Source: Variovorax sp. V93
GTDB lineage: Bacteria > Pseudomonadota > Gammaproteobacteria > Burkholderiales > Burkholderiaceae_C
DNA length: 64,000 nt
Direction: 5' to 3'
Assembly (NCBI RefSeq): GCF_041154485.1
Contig: NZ_AP028669.1
Coordinates: 682,001 to 746,000, forward strand
Shown here piece after piece: positions 36,082 through 43,025 of the stretch (position 1 is the stretch's first letter; the number at the start of each line of letters is the position of its first letter). The position numbers were made by a program, and so were the translations under genes. The notes beneath the pieces were generated by a model that saw only the letters and a list, made by a program, of their open reading frames with translations, did not search any database and was not told the DNA's origin.

Positions 36082-36783
36082 ATGGCAAACATTCTCGTGG
36101 TCGATGACGAGCTGGGCATTAGGGACCTGCTCTTCGAAATTCTCAATGACGAAGGCCACAACGTGGAGTTGGCGGAAAACGCGGCCGAGGCACGCGCAGC
36201 GCGGCAGCGCGCACGGCCCGACCTCGTGCTGCTCGACATCTGGATGCCCGACACCGACGGCGTCACGCTGCTCAAGGAATGGTCCACTGCCGGGCTGCTG
36301 AGCATGCCCGTCATCATGATGAGCGGCCACGCCACCATCGACACCGCCGTCGATGCCACCCGCATCGGTGCCTTCGCATTCCTCGAGAAACCCATCACGC
36401 TGCAGAAGCTCCTGAAGGCCGTGGAGCAGGGCCTTGCGCGCGAAAACGCCAGGCGCGCGGCGGCGGGCGTGGTGCCCCCGGCCCCGGGCATCAATCCCTC
36501 GGCTGCCATCACCACCACCGGCGACAGCCTGCTGCTGGCTTCGCTCGCCGCCGTGCCGGTGCCCGACGCCGGACCGCAGTCGACCCAGAGCTTCGACCTC
36601 GACCGCCCGCTGCGCGACGCGCGCGACGGCTTCGAGAAGGCCTACTTCGAATTCCATCTGGCCATGGAGAACGGCTCGATGACCCGCGTGGCCGAGAAGA
36701 CCGGCCTGGAACGCACCCATCTCTACCGCAAGCTCAAACAACTTGGCGTCGATCTTTCGAGAGGGCGCAGAAGCGCTGTATAA
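36082..36783 (+). CDS. NtrX-like response regulator lacking the AAA+ sigma-54 domain
   Basis: A 233-residue regulator. The receiver domain (residues 1-125) has acidic pair Asp8/Asp9, phospho-acceptor Asp52 in VLLDIWMP and Lys103 in FLEKP. The C-terminal 40 residues form a Fis-type helix-turn-helix (ENGSMTRVAEKTGLERTHLY RKLKQLG in part). Between them is only a ~70-residue Pro/Ala linker, so the AAA+ ATPase of normal NtrX (about 450 residues) is absent. It should bind DNA when phosphorylated but cannot activate sigma-54 polymerase by ATP hydrolysis. The HTH helix ends close to RSAV at the C-terminus. Its stop codon lies inside the tRNA-Phe -10 element. Confidence 0.9.
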   Translation: MANILVVDDELGIRDLLFEILNDEGHNVELAENAAEARAARQRARPDLVLLDIWMPDTDGVTLLKEWSTAGLLSMPVIMMSGHATIDTAVDATRIGAFAFLEKPITLQKLLKAVEQGLARENARRAAAGVVPPAPGINPSAAITTTGDSLLLASLAAVPVPDAGPQSTQSFDLDRPLRDARDGFEKAYFEFHLAMENGSMTRVAEKTGLERTHLYRKLKQLGVDLSRGRRSAV

Positions 36784-36784
36784 T
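36755..36784 (+). promoter_or_regulatory. tRNA-Phe promoter overlapping the response-regulator stop
   Basis: A perfect -10 TATAAT (36779-36784) contains the TAA stop of the upstream gene and ends 17 bases before the tRNA. A weak -35, TTTCGA at 36755-36760, is 18 bases upstream. The promoter is thus embedded in the end of the coding frame. Confidence 0.6.
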
Positions 36785-36801
36785 TTAAGGCTGCACACCA
36801 A

Positions 36802-36877
36802 GGCCCGGTAGCTCAGTTGGTAGAGCAGCGGATTGAAAATCCGCGTGTCGGTGGTTCGATTCCGCCCCAGGCCACCA
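36802..36877 (+). tRNA. tRNA-Phe (anticodon GAA)
   Basis: The D arm is GCTCAGTTGGTAGAGC, the anticodon loop TTGAAAA gives GAA, the T arm is GGTGGTTCGATTCCGCC, and CCA is encoded. The acceptor stem GGCCCGG pairs with CCAGGCC except for a C5-A68 mismatch, unusual for an otherwise perfect tRNA. A bidirectional terminator follows. Confidence 0.95.
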
Positions 36878-36907
36878 AATTCCTGCGTCTCTCAAAGGCG
36901 CAACCCC

Positions 36908-36944
36908 AAAAAGCCCCAAGCAAATCAACAGCTTGGGGCTTTTT
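36908..36944. terminator. Bidirectional intrinsic terminator after tRNA-Phe
   Basis: AAAAAGCCCCAAGC (36908-36921) and GCTTGGGGCTTTTT (36931-36944) form a perfect 14-bp inverted repeat with a 9-base loop. The flanking A and T runs give U-tracts in both directions. It ends tRNA-Phe transcription. Confidence 0.9.
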
Positions 36945-37061
36945 GCATTCCGAAGCGCCTCAGTTTTTCGAAACCCCGGGTTTACGCCTGGGTCCGAACC
37001 CTCAAGTTTCCGCACAGCACTGCCGATATCCCTGGCAACTGGCCCCGCGTCGGCGGCCGTC

Positions 37062-38381
37062 ATGGAAAAGCACATGCGCAATTGGAAGATCAGTGCCCAG
37101 CTGGGCGCGGCGTTCGGGATCGTGTTGCTGTTGATGGCGACGGGGCTCGTGATCGGCATCGCGGGCCTTCAGGACATCGCCGCCGGCAGCGGCGTCGCCC
37201 CGGAACTGGCACGGCGTATCGGCTCGACACAGAAGCTCATGGCCGGCTTCGGGCTCGCCGCGCTGCTGGCCGGCGTCGGCTGCAGCGTCTGGCTTGCGCG
37301 CAGCATCATGCAGCCCCTTGGCGAGGCGATCTTCATTGCCGAGACCGTGGCCTCGGGCGACCTCAGCAAGGAATTCGAGACCGAGCGCGGCGGCGATTTC
37401 GGGCGGCTGCTGCGCGGCATGGGCGAGATGGAAGATACGCTGACGGACGTGGTGACGCGCATCAAGGCGTCGACCGATTCGATCGTGGTGGCATCCGGGC
37501 AGATCGCAGCCGGCAACCAGGAGCTGTCCTCGCGCACCGAGGAGCAAGCGAGTTCGCTCGAGCAGACCGCGGCCTCGATGGAAGAGCTCACGAGCACCGT
37601 CAAGCAGAACGCCGACAACGCTCGCCAGGCCAACCAGCTCGCGCTCTCGGCTTCCGAAGTGGCGGTCAAGGGTGGCAGTGTCGTGGGGCAGGTGGTCGAC
37701 ACCATGGCGTCGATCAATGCCTCGTCCAGGAAGATCGTCGACATCATCGGCGTGATCGACGGCATCGCGTTCCAGACCAACATCCTGGCGCTGAACGCCG
37801 CAGTGGAAGCCGCGCGTGCAGGCGAGCAGGGCCGCGGCTTCGCAGTCGTCGCGTCGGAAGTGAGGAGCCTTGCACAGCGCTCGGCTGCGGCGGCCAAGGA
37901 AATCAAGGGCCTGATCGACGATTCGGTGGGCAAGGTCGACGTGGGCAGCGCGCTCGTCGGCGAGGCCGGCAAGACGATGGAAGAGATCGTGAGCGGCGTC
38001 AAGCGCGTGACCGACATCATCGGCGAGATCACGGCCGCGAGCCATGAACAGGCGCAGGGCATCGAGCAGGTGAACCAGGCGATTGCGCAGATGGACCAGG
38101 TGACGCAGCAGAACGCGGCGCTGGTCGAGGAGGCGGCGGCCGCGGCCCAGTCGCTGCAGCAGCAGGCCGACAGCCTCTCGCAGGTGGTCGCAACCTTCAA
38201 GCTCGACGACGATGAAGAGGACGGACTCGCCGCCGCGCCGCCCAGGCCCGCACCCGTCCAGGCGCGTGTCGTGCAGCCGGTGCAGCCGGCTCGGCGTGCC
38301 CTTGCCGCCGCAACGCAGCGCAAACCGGCGGCGGCCATTGCGGGAGCATCCGCTGCCAGCGGAGACTGGGAGACCTTCTAA
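37062..38381 (+). CDS. Methyl-accepting chemotaxis protein with a minimal periplasmic loop and CheR tether
   Basis: A 439-residue chemoreceptor. Transmembrane helices lie near residues 15-35 and 60-80 with only about 24 residues between them, so there is almost no ligand-binding domain. HAMP follows (about 81-135), then the signalling helices with the hairpin tip [20 protein letters not shown]. Methylation-type Glu/Gln pairs occur on the flanking helices ([20 protein letters not shown]). The last five residues, DWETF, match the CheR/CheB-binding pentapeptide at the end of high-abundance receptors, reached by an Ala/Pro-rich linker. Longer starts upstream run into the terminator and are rejected; ATG at 37074 is an alternative. 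Confidence 0.92.
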   Translation: MEKHMRNWKISAQLGAAFGIVLLLMATGLVIGIAGLQDIAAGSGVAPELARRIGSTQKLMAGFGLAALLAGVGCSVWLARSIMQPLGEAIFIAETVASGDLSKEFETERGGDFGRLLRGMGEMEDTLTDVVTRIKASTDSIVVASGQIAAGNQELSSRTEEQASSLEQTAASMEELTSTVKQNADNARQANQLALSASEVAVKGGSVVGQVVDTMASINASSRKIVDIIGVIDGIAFQTNILALNAAVEAARAGEQGRGFAVVASEVRSLAQRSAAAAKEIKGLIDDSVGKVDVGSALVGEAGKTMEEIVSGVKRVTDIIGEITAASHEQAQGIEQVNQAIAQMDQVTQQNAALVEEAAAAAQSLQQQADSLSQVVATFKLDDDEEDGLAAAPPRPAPVQARVVQPVQPARRALAAATQRKPAAAIAGASAASGDWETF

Positions 38382-38428
38382 GCCCGTGCGTGCGTGCGTG
38401 CGCGCCGGCCGCGGGCGGCAACGAACGG

Positions 38429-38920
38429 TCAGGCCGGCTGCCAGCCAGCCTTGTGCGCATCGGGGTTCTTGTCCGCGACAAGATTCAGCCTGATGCCGTG
38501 CTCGAGAAACGCCTTGAGCCCTGCAAGCGTCCAGGTGAAGCCTTGAGTCGACTCGGCAACGTACTTGAAGAGTTCGTCTGCATCGCCCGTCCAGCCAGAC
38601 TCCGTGATGACGACATAAGTCGTTCCATCTGCGCGTGCGGAGAACTTCCATTCGACCGTTGTGCGGCCGCTGTACCCGTCCCACTCGATCACGATGCGCT
38701 TGTCGGGTTCGATGTCTTTCACGAGCAACGACGTGGATGCTCCATACATCTCCCAGTCCCATCTGACCTCATGACCGGTCTCGAGCCGGCCGCTGCTTTG
38801 GGTGAACCAGAAGTTGGTTGTCACACGGGGATCGATGAACGCCCCGAACACCTCTGCGACAGGCTTGCGGATGAGCATCTCCGTTTGTGCGACAGGTGCT
38901 TTCGTGATCTCGACTTTCAT
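38429..38920 (-). CDS. SRPBCC (AHSA1-like) domain protein
   Basis: A 163-residue START/Bet v1-type protein beginning MKVEITKAPVAQTEMLIRKP. RKPVAEVFGAFIDPRVTTNF and VRWDWEMYGASTSLLVKDIE are typical of AHSA1-like SRPBCC domains, with the C-terminal helix GFTWTLAGLKAFLEHGIRLN closing the hydrophobic cavity. GGAGGTCATCC lies before the ATG, better than the longer frame from 38992. Such proteins bind hydrophobic ligands or act as regulators of stress; the ligand is unknown. It stands alone on the minus strand. Confidence 0.82.
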   Translation of the reverse strand: MKVEITKAPVAQTEMLIRKPVAEVFGAFIDPRVTTNFWFTQSSGRLETGHEVRWDWEMYGASTSLLVKDIEPDKRIVIEWDGYSGRTTVEWKFSARADGTTYVVITESGWTGDADELFKYVAESTQGFTWTLAGLKAFLEHGIRLNLVADKNPDAHKAGWQPA

Positions 38921-39146
38921 GGATGACCTCCGTGCCAGCTGATATTGGCATGGAGAGCTCCGCACCATGAGCACTCGGCGCCATGGACCCACCCGCAGTG
39001 CAGTTTTCTTTCAATATGCAACGCTGCACTCCACCTACGCCAATGTGAGCATCGCCCTACAGAAGAAGCGCTGCAAAAAAATAAGCTGACCGATGGCGAG
39101 GCCGAGCAGATGAGATGAAGCGCCTCGTGCAAAGGAAGCCAAAAAA

Positions 39147-39836
39147 TTGGACCCCCCATCCAGAACCTTCGAGCGCCGCGCGCTCCGAATTCCGCTGCGC
39201 TCTTCCGTGACGCTGGAGGCTGACCTGTGCCTGCCGGCGGCCTCGCGCGGGATCGTGCTGTTTGCGCACGGCAGCGGCAGCAGCCGCTTCAGTCCGCGCA
39301 ACCGACAGGTCGCTGAGAGCCTCAACGAGGCCAAGCTGGCCACGCTGCTTGTCGACCTCCTGACCTCCGACGAAGAGGCCATCGACGAGCGCACGCGTGA
39401 GCTGCGCTTCGACATCGACATGCTGGCCGACCGGCTCGTCGGGCTGACCGACTGGCTGGGCGACTGCGAGCCCGCCGCGGGTCTGAGGATCGGCTACTTC
39501 GGCGCGAGCACCGGCGCCGGTGCCGCGCTGGTGGCGGCGGCGCAGCGGCCCGACGCGGTGCACGCCGTGGTTTCGCGCGGCGGACGGCCCGACCTGGCCG
39601 GGCAGGCGCTCGAGCGCGTGCGCGCACCCACGCTGCTGATCGTCGGCGGCAACGACGGGCCGGTGATCGATATGAACTGGCAAGCCCTTGCGGCGCTGCG
39701 CGGCGAGAAGCGGCTTTCGCTCGTGCCCGGTGCAACGCATCTTTTCGAGGAACCCGAAGCGCTGGGCGCGGTGTCGAAGCTGGCGCGCGACTGGTTTCGG
39801 GACCATCTCGATCCCTCCAGGAGTACGAAGAAATGA
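39147..39836 (+). CDS. Alpha/beta hydrolase, dienelactone hydrolase-like
   Basis: A 229-residue hydrolase. The nucleophile elbow is FGASTGAGAA (Ser in GASTG), the acid lies in VGGNDGPV, and the histidine in PGATHLFEE. The start LCLPAASRGIVLFAHGSGSS gives the oxyanion-hole HGSG motif. It resembles a group of small DLH-type proteins often placed beside phosphoribosyltransferases or stress genes; the substrate is unknown. The TTG start is supported by AAGGAAG upstream. Its stop overlaps the DUF427 gene by four bases (ATGA). Confidence 0.84.
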   Translation: MDPPSRTFERRALRIPLRSSVTLEADLCLPAASRGIVLFAHGSGSSRFSPRNRQVAESLNEAKLATLLVDLLTSDEEAIDERTRELRFDIDMLADRLVGLTDWLGDCEPAAGLRIGYFGASTGAGAALVAAAQRPDAVHAVVSRGGRPDLAGQALERVRAPTLLIVGGNDGPVIDMNWQALAALRGEKRLSLVPGATHLFEEPEALGAVSKLARDWFRDHLDPSRSTKK

Positions 39837-40216
39837 GCAAATCACCCAGGCACCAGAAATGGCCCGACCACCAGGTGCGCGAAGAGCCGCTTCGCCAGCC
39901 GATGGAGGCCGAGGTCGAAGGCGTGGTCGTCGCGAGCTCGGCGGACGTGATCAAGGTTGTCGAAGACAAGTCGCCGGTGCGCTACTACTTTCCGCGCACC
40001 GACGTCCGCACCGACAAATTGAAGCGTTCGCAGACCACGACCGAATGCCCGTTCAAGGGCACCGCGAGCTACTACAGCCTGAACGTGGGCGAGCGGCAGC
40101 TGGCCGACGCGATCTGGTCCTATGAGGATCCATACGACGAGCACCAGGCGCTGAAGGGCCGCATGGCCTTCTATGACGACAGGCTGCCGGAAATCCATGT
40201 CCGCCCGAAGAGCTGA
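39833..40216 (+). CDS. DUF427 domain protein
   Basis: A 127-residue protein of the DUF427 family: VVEDKSPVRYYFPRTDVRTD, TTTECPFKGTASYYSLNVGE and AIWSYEDPYDEHQALKGRMA, FYDDRLPEIHV are hallmark stretches. It is a compact beta-rich fold of unknown function. It is coupled to the upstream hydrolase by an ATGA overlap and followed by an MscS-type channel 36 bases later, suggesting a small stress-related unit. Confidence 0.9.
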   Translation: MSKSPRHQKWPDHQVREEPLRQPMEAEVEGVVVASSADVIKVVEDKSPVRYYFPRTDVRTDKLKRSQTTTECPFKGTASYYSLNVGERQLADAIWSYEDPYDEHQALKGRMAFYDDRLPEIHVRPKS

Positions 40217-40252
40217 CGCGCCGCAACGCATGAAGAAGAAGGTTGCCCGCGC

Positions 40253-41365
40253 ATGAGTGAAGCGCTCGACACGCTGGCCGATGCAACGCTCCTGGGGCTG
40301 GCCGTGCCCGACCTGGCGCTTGCAGCGGCCGCAGCCCTTGCCGCCTACCTGGCGATGCGGCTGGTGCTGCGCTACGTGATCGGGCGTGTGCGCAGCCTCG
40401 CCCAGCACACCAGCAATCGCGTCGACGACACGGTGGTCGAGGTGCTGGCCGGCACCAACCGCGCGTTCCTGGTGCTGGCCGCGCTGCTGGTCGGCGTGGG
40501 CATGCTCGACCTGCCCGAGCGCTGGAACCAGCGCGTCGGACAGCTGTGGTTCATTGCCCTCGCGCTGCAGGCGGGCCTGTGGTTCACCCGGGCCATCGGC
40601 TTCGGGCTGCGCCGCTACGAGCAGCGCCACTCCTCCGCGAGCATGACGCAGATCAGCGCGTCGGCCATGCTGATGTCGTGGTCGATGCGCACCGTGCTGT
40701 GGGCGGTGATCCTGCTGGCGGTGCTGTCGAACCTGGGCGTCAACATCACCGCCTTCGTGGCCAGCCTTGGCGTGGGCGGCATTGCGATCGCGCTTGCGAT
40801 GCAGAACATCCTGGGCGACCTGTTCGCCTCCCTCTCCATTGCGGTCGACAAGCCGTTCGAGGTGGGCGATGCGATCGGCATCGGCGATCTCTCGGGCACG
40901 GTGCAGCACGTGGGCCTCAAGACCACGCGGCTGCGCAGCCTGAGCGGCGAGCAGATCGTGATCGGCAACACCGACCTGCTCAAGCAGACCGTGAAGAACT
41001 ATCGCCGCATGGACGAGCGCCGCATTGCCTTCAAGTTTGGCGTGAGCTACCGCAGCACACCCGAACAGCTGGAGGCCATACCGGGCATCGTGAGGCGGTT
41101 GATCGAGTCGCGGCCGTCGCTGCGGCTGGACCGTGTGCACTTCCAGGCCTTCGGCGAAAGCTCGCTCGACTTCGAGGTGGTGTACTTCGTGACCACGCCG
41201 GACTACGGGCTCTACATGGACGAGCAGCAGCGTCTCAACCTGCAGATGATGCGCGAGTTCGCTCGCCTGGGCGTGGAGTTCGCGATTCCGGCGCGATCCC
41301 TGCATGTGCTGTCGCCCGAGGGCCGGCGCGCGGTGGCGAAGGAACTGGCCGCTCAGGAGGCGTAG
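40253..41365 (+). CDS. MscS-family mechanosensitive ion channel
   Basis: A 370-residue inner-membrane channel with about five predicted transmembrane segments before the pore helix. The MscS signature is ITAFVASLGVGGIAIALAMQ, NILGDLFASLSIAVDKPFEV, followed by the beta domain (GTVQHVGLKTTRLRSLSGEQ) and the C-terminal vestibule. The extra N-terminal helices place it in the YnaI/YbdG-like size class rather than the minimal MscS. It would release solutes on hypo-osmotic shock. Its 3' end overlaps the convergent next gene by 13 bases. Confidence 0.92.
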   Translation: MSEALDTLADATLLGLAVPDLALAAAAALAAYLAMRLVLRYVIGRVRSLAQHTSNRVDDTVVEVLAGTNRAFLVLAALLVGVGMLDLPERWNQRVGQLWFIALALQAGLWFTRAIGFGLRRYEQRHSSASMTQISASAMLMSWSMRTVLWAVILLAVLSNLGVNITAFVASLGVGGIAIALAMQNILGDLFASLSIAVDKPFEVGDAIGIGDLSGTVQHVGLKTTRLRSLSGEQIVIGNTDLLKQTVKNYRRMDERRIAFKFGVSYRSTPEQLEAIPGIVRRLIESRPSLRLDRVHFQAFGESSLDFEVVYFVTTPDYGLYMDEQQRLNLQMMREFARLGVEFAIPARSLHVLSPEGRRAVAKELAAQEA

Positions 41366-42753
41366 GGACGCTGCAGGCAGTGCGCCACCGACGCCAGCAG
41401 GTCGTCCGGATGCAGCATGGCCGCGCGTGCCTTCTGCGCGGTTTCGTACTGGTGCAATGCGGCCTGCAGCCGCGGTGCCGTGGCCAGCGCGTGCCAGACC
41501 GGAGCCAGCGCGGCGTGCGTTGGCGCTTCGCCGCGCGCGAGCTGCTGCGCGAAGGCCAGGCTCGCGGGCTCGGCGAGCAGCACGGCCTTCGCTGCGGCGC
41601 CCAGCGGCTGCGGCAAGGCTTCGGACGGTGCCGAGCAGCAATAGATCACGTGGGGCGGCAGCAGGCGGCGGATCGGGCGCAGGCCCTGCAGCGATGCGCC
41701 GGCGATGCGCTGCTCTCCGTCGGCCGATGCAAAGGCGTAGACCGCGTCGGCACGGGCCTGCGCAAGGCGCCGCAGCCCGCGCAGCAGGCGCGGAAAGTCG
41801 GACGTGGCGGCGGCCGGCGATGCCTTGGTTTCGGCAAGAAGAACGAGGCTGGCGCCACCCGCTTCGCCGCGCACGATGGCGGCGTCCCATTCTTCCTTGG
41901 CCTTGCCCGCTTCTCCCGGAAATCCGCGCGGCGTGCGAAGACCGCGTGCGACGCGGTAGGTGGAGTCGGCTTCCCGGCAATGGCGGTTCAGCATGTCGGC
42001 GATGCTGCGAAACGCCTCGACAGCGGCCTGCTCGGCGATCCGGCCCTGCTGCGCCGATGCGCGCCCTTCGGCGGCCGCGGCATCGCTGCCCGCGAGCGGT
42101 CCGCGCTGTTCGCACAGCGCCTGGTAGCGCTGCACGCGCTCGAGCCGGAGCAGCTCGCTGCCGCGGACCAATCGCTGCAGTGCGGGGCTGGAGCGGATCG
42201 CATCCAACGGCGCGCGAAAGTTGTCGGGGCCCGGGAGTTCCTGTGCGAGCAGCTGCCCGATGGCCTCTGCAAGCTCCGCCCAAGCGCCCGCTGCTGCAAG
42301 GCCGTGCAGCCGGACCAGCGCGTCGCGCACGGCGCCGGCCGCCTCGCGCCGCAGCTTGCCGGGGTGCGCGATGGCATCGACCGCCATCCTCAGGGTGCGC
42401 CGATCCGCCGCGCGCTGCCTGGACAGCTGCACATGTTCATGCACCTGCGCGTCCTGCGCTTGCAGCATCGCGGCCTTGAACGCCGGGTCGCCGTATTCGG
42501 GCGCGAGCGCGTCGCGGATCAACTGCGCCAGCGCGCGGGTGAAGAGCGCCTGCGCACCGTCGTCGCCGGCTGGCGCCGCGGGCGATGCCTTCTCGATGCG
42601 CGCAACCTCGATCGCAAAGGCGATCGTGGCTTCGGTGCCGCCGGCCACGGCCGCCTCGGCGTCGGCCGCCAGGGGCGGCAGGCGGTACCTGCGCGGAGCG
42701 GTGCGCAAGGCAGCCAGGAGAAGCGCGTCGAGGTGATGCGGCTGCAAATCCAT
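41353..42753 (-). CDS. Unrecognised protein with a PD-(D/E)XK-like C-terminal signature
   Basis: A 466-residue protein beginning MDLQPHHLDALLLAALRTAP, mostly alpha-helical, Ala/Arg-rich and with no signal peptide. No overall family was recognised. In the C-terminal third, KEEWDAAIVRGEAGGASLVL, LAETKAS looks like the Asp and Glu-x-Lys half-sites of a PD-(D/E)XK nuclease-like core (around residues 288 and 306-308), followed by alternating helices. The start is chosen by family-neutral criteria; the longer frame adds 21 residues of poor coding character. It is convergent with the MscS channel gene, overlapping by 13 bases. A role in nucleic-acid processing is a guess. Confidence 0.65.
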   Translation of the reverse strand: MDLQPHHLDALLLAALRTAPRRYRLPPLAADAEAAVAGGTEATIAFAIEVARIEKASPAAPAGDDGAQALFTRALAQLIRDALAPEYGDPAFKAAMLQAQDAQVHEHVQLSRQRAADRRTLRMAVDAIAHPGKLRREAAGAVRDALVRLHGLAAAGAWAELAEAIGQLLAQELPGPDNFRAPLDAIRSSPALQRLVRGSELLRLERVQRYQALCEQRGPLAGSDAAAAEGRASAQQGRIAEQAAVEAFRSIADMLNRHCREADSTYRVARGLRTPRGFPGEAGKAKEEWDAAIVRGEAGGASLVLLAETKASPAAATSDFPRLLRGLRRLAQARADAVYAFASADGEQRIAGASLQGLRPIRRLLPPHVIYCCSAPSEALPQPLGAAAKAVLLAEPASLAFAQQLARGEAPTHAALAPVWHALATAPRLQAALHQYETAQKARAAMLHPDDLLASVAHCLQRPYAS

Positions 42754-42849
42754 TCGAACGTACTTCAATGCTGAAAGATCGTTGGTTGCCCTGGGGAGCG
42801 AACTTCGCTGGCCCACTCTACGTCATCGAAGCGCATGTGGTCGTCGGCG

Positions 42850-43016
42850 TGACATTTCTGAGCGCATCGATGCTCCGGGTGACACCAATGTCATCCGGGG
42901 CAGGGCTTCTGGCGCGTTCACGGCGTTTCGTCGCCCGTGTTCGATCAGGCGGCGAATAGGAAAGGATTCATCCGCGGATCGGGCATGCATGTTGCGGTAA
43001 CGAGTTAACAAAACTC
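42850..43016. promoter_or_regulatory. Inverted repeats upstream of the alginate lyase-like gene
   Basis: The 272-base gap holds no gene. TGACATT (42850-42856) is mirrored by AATGTCA (42887-42893), and CGAGTT/AACTCG (43001-43016) with a 5-base spacer lies 10 bases before the next ATG. Either could bind a regulator; the second could mask the ribosome site. Confidence 0.35.
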
Positions 43017-43025
43017 GATCCCGAC

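Noticed and set aside
36933..37061. N-terminal extension of the chemoreceptor
   Set aside because: It would start inside the tRNA-Phe terminator and encodes no membrane or domain feature.
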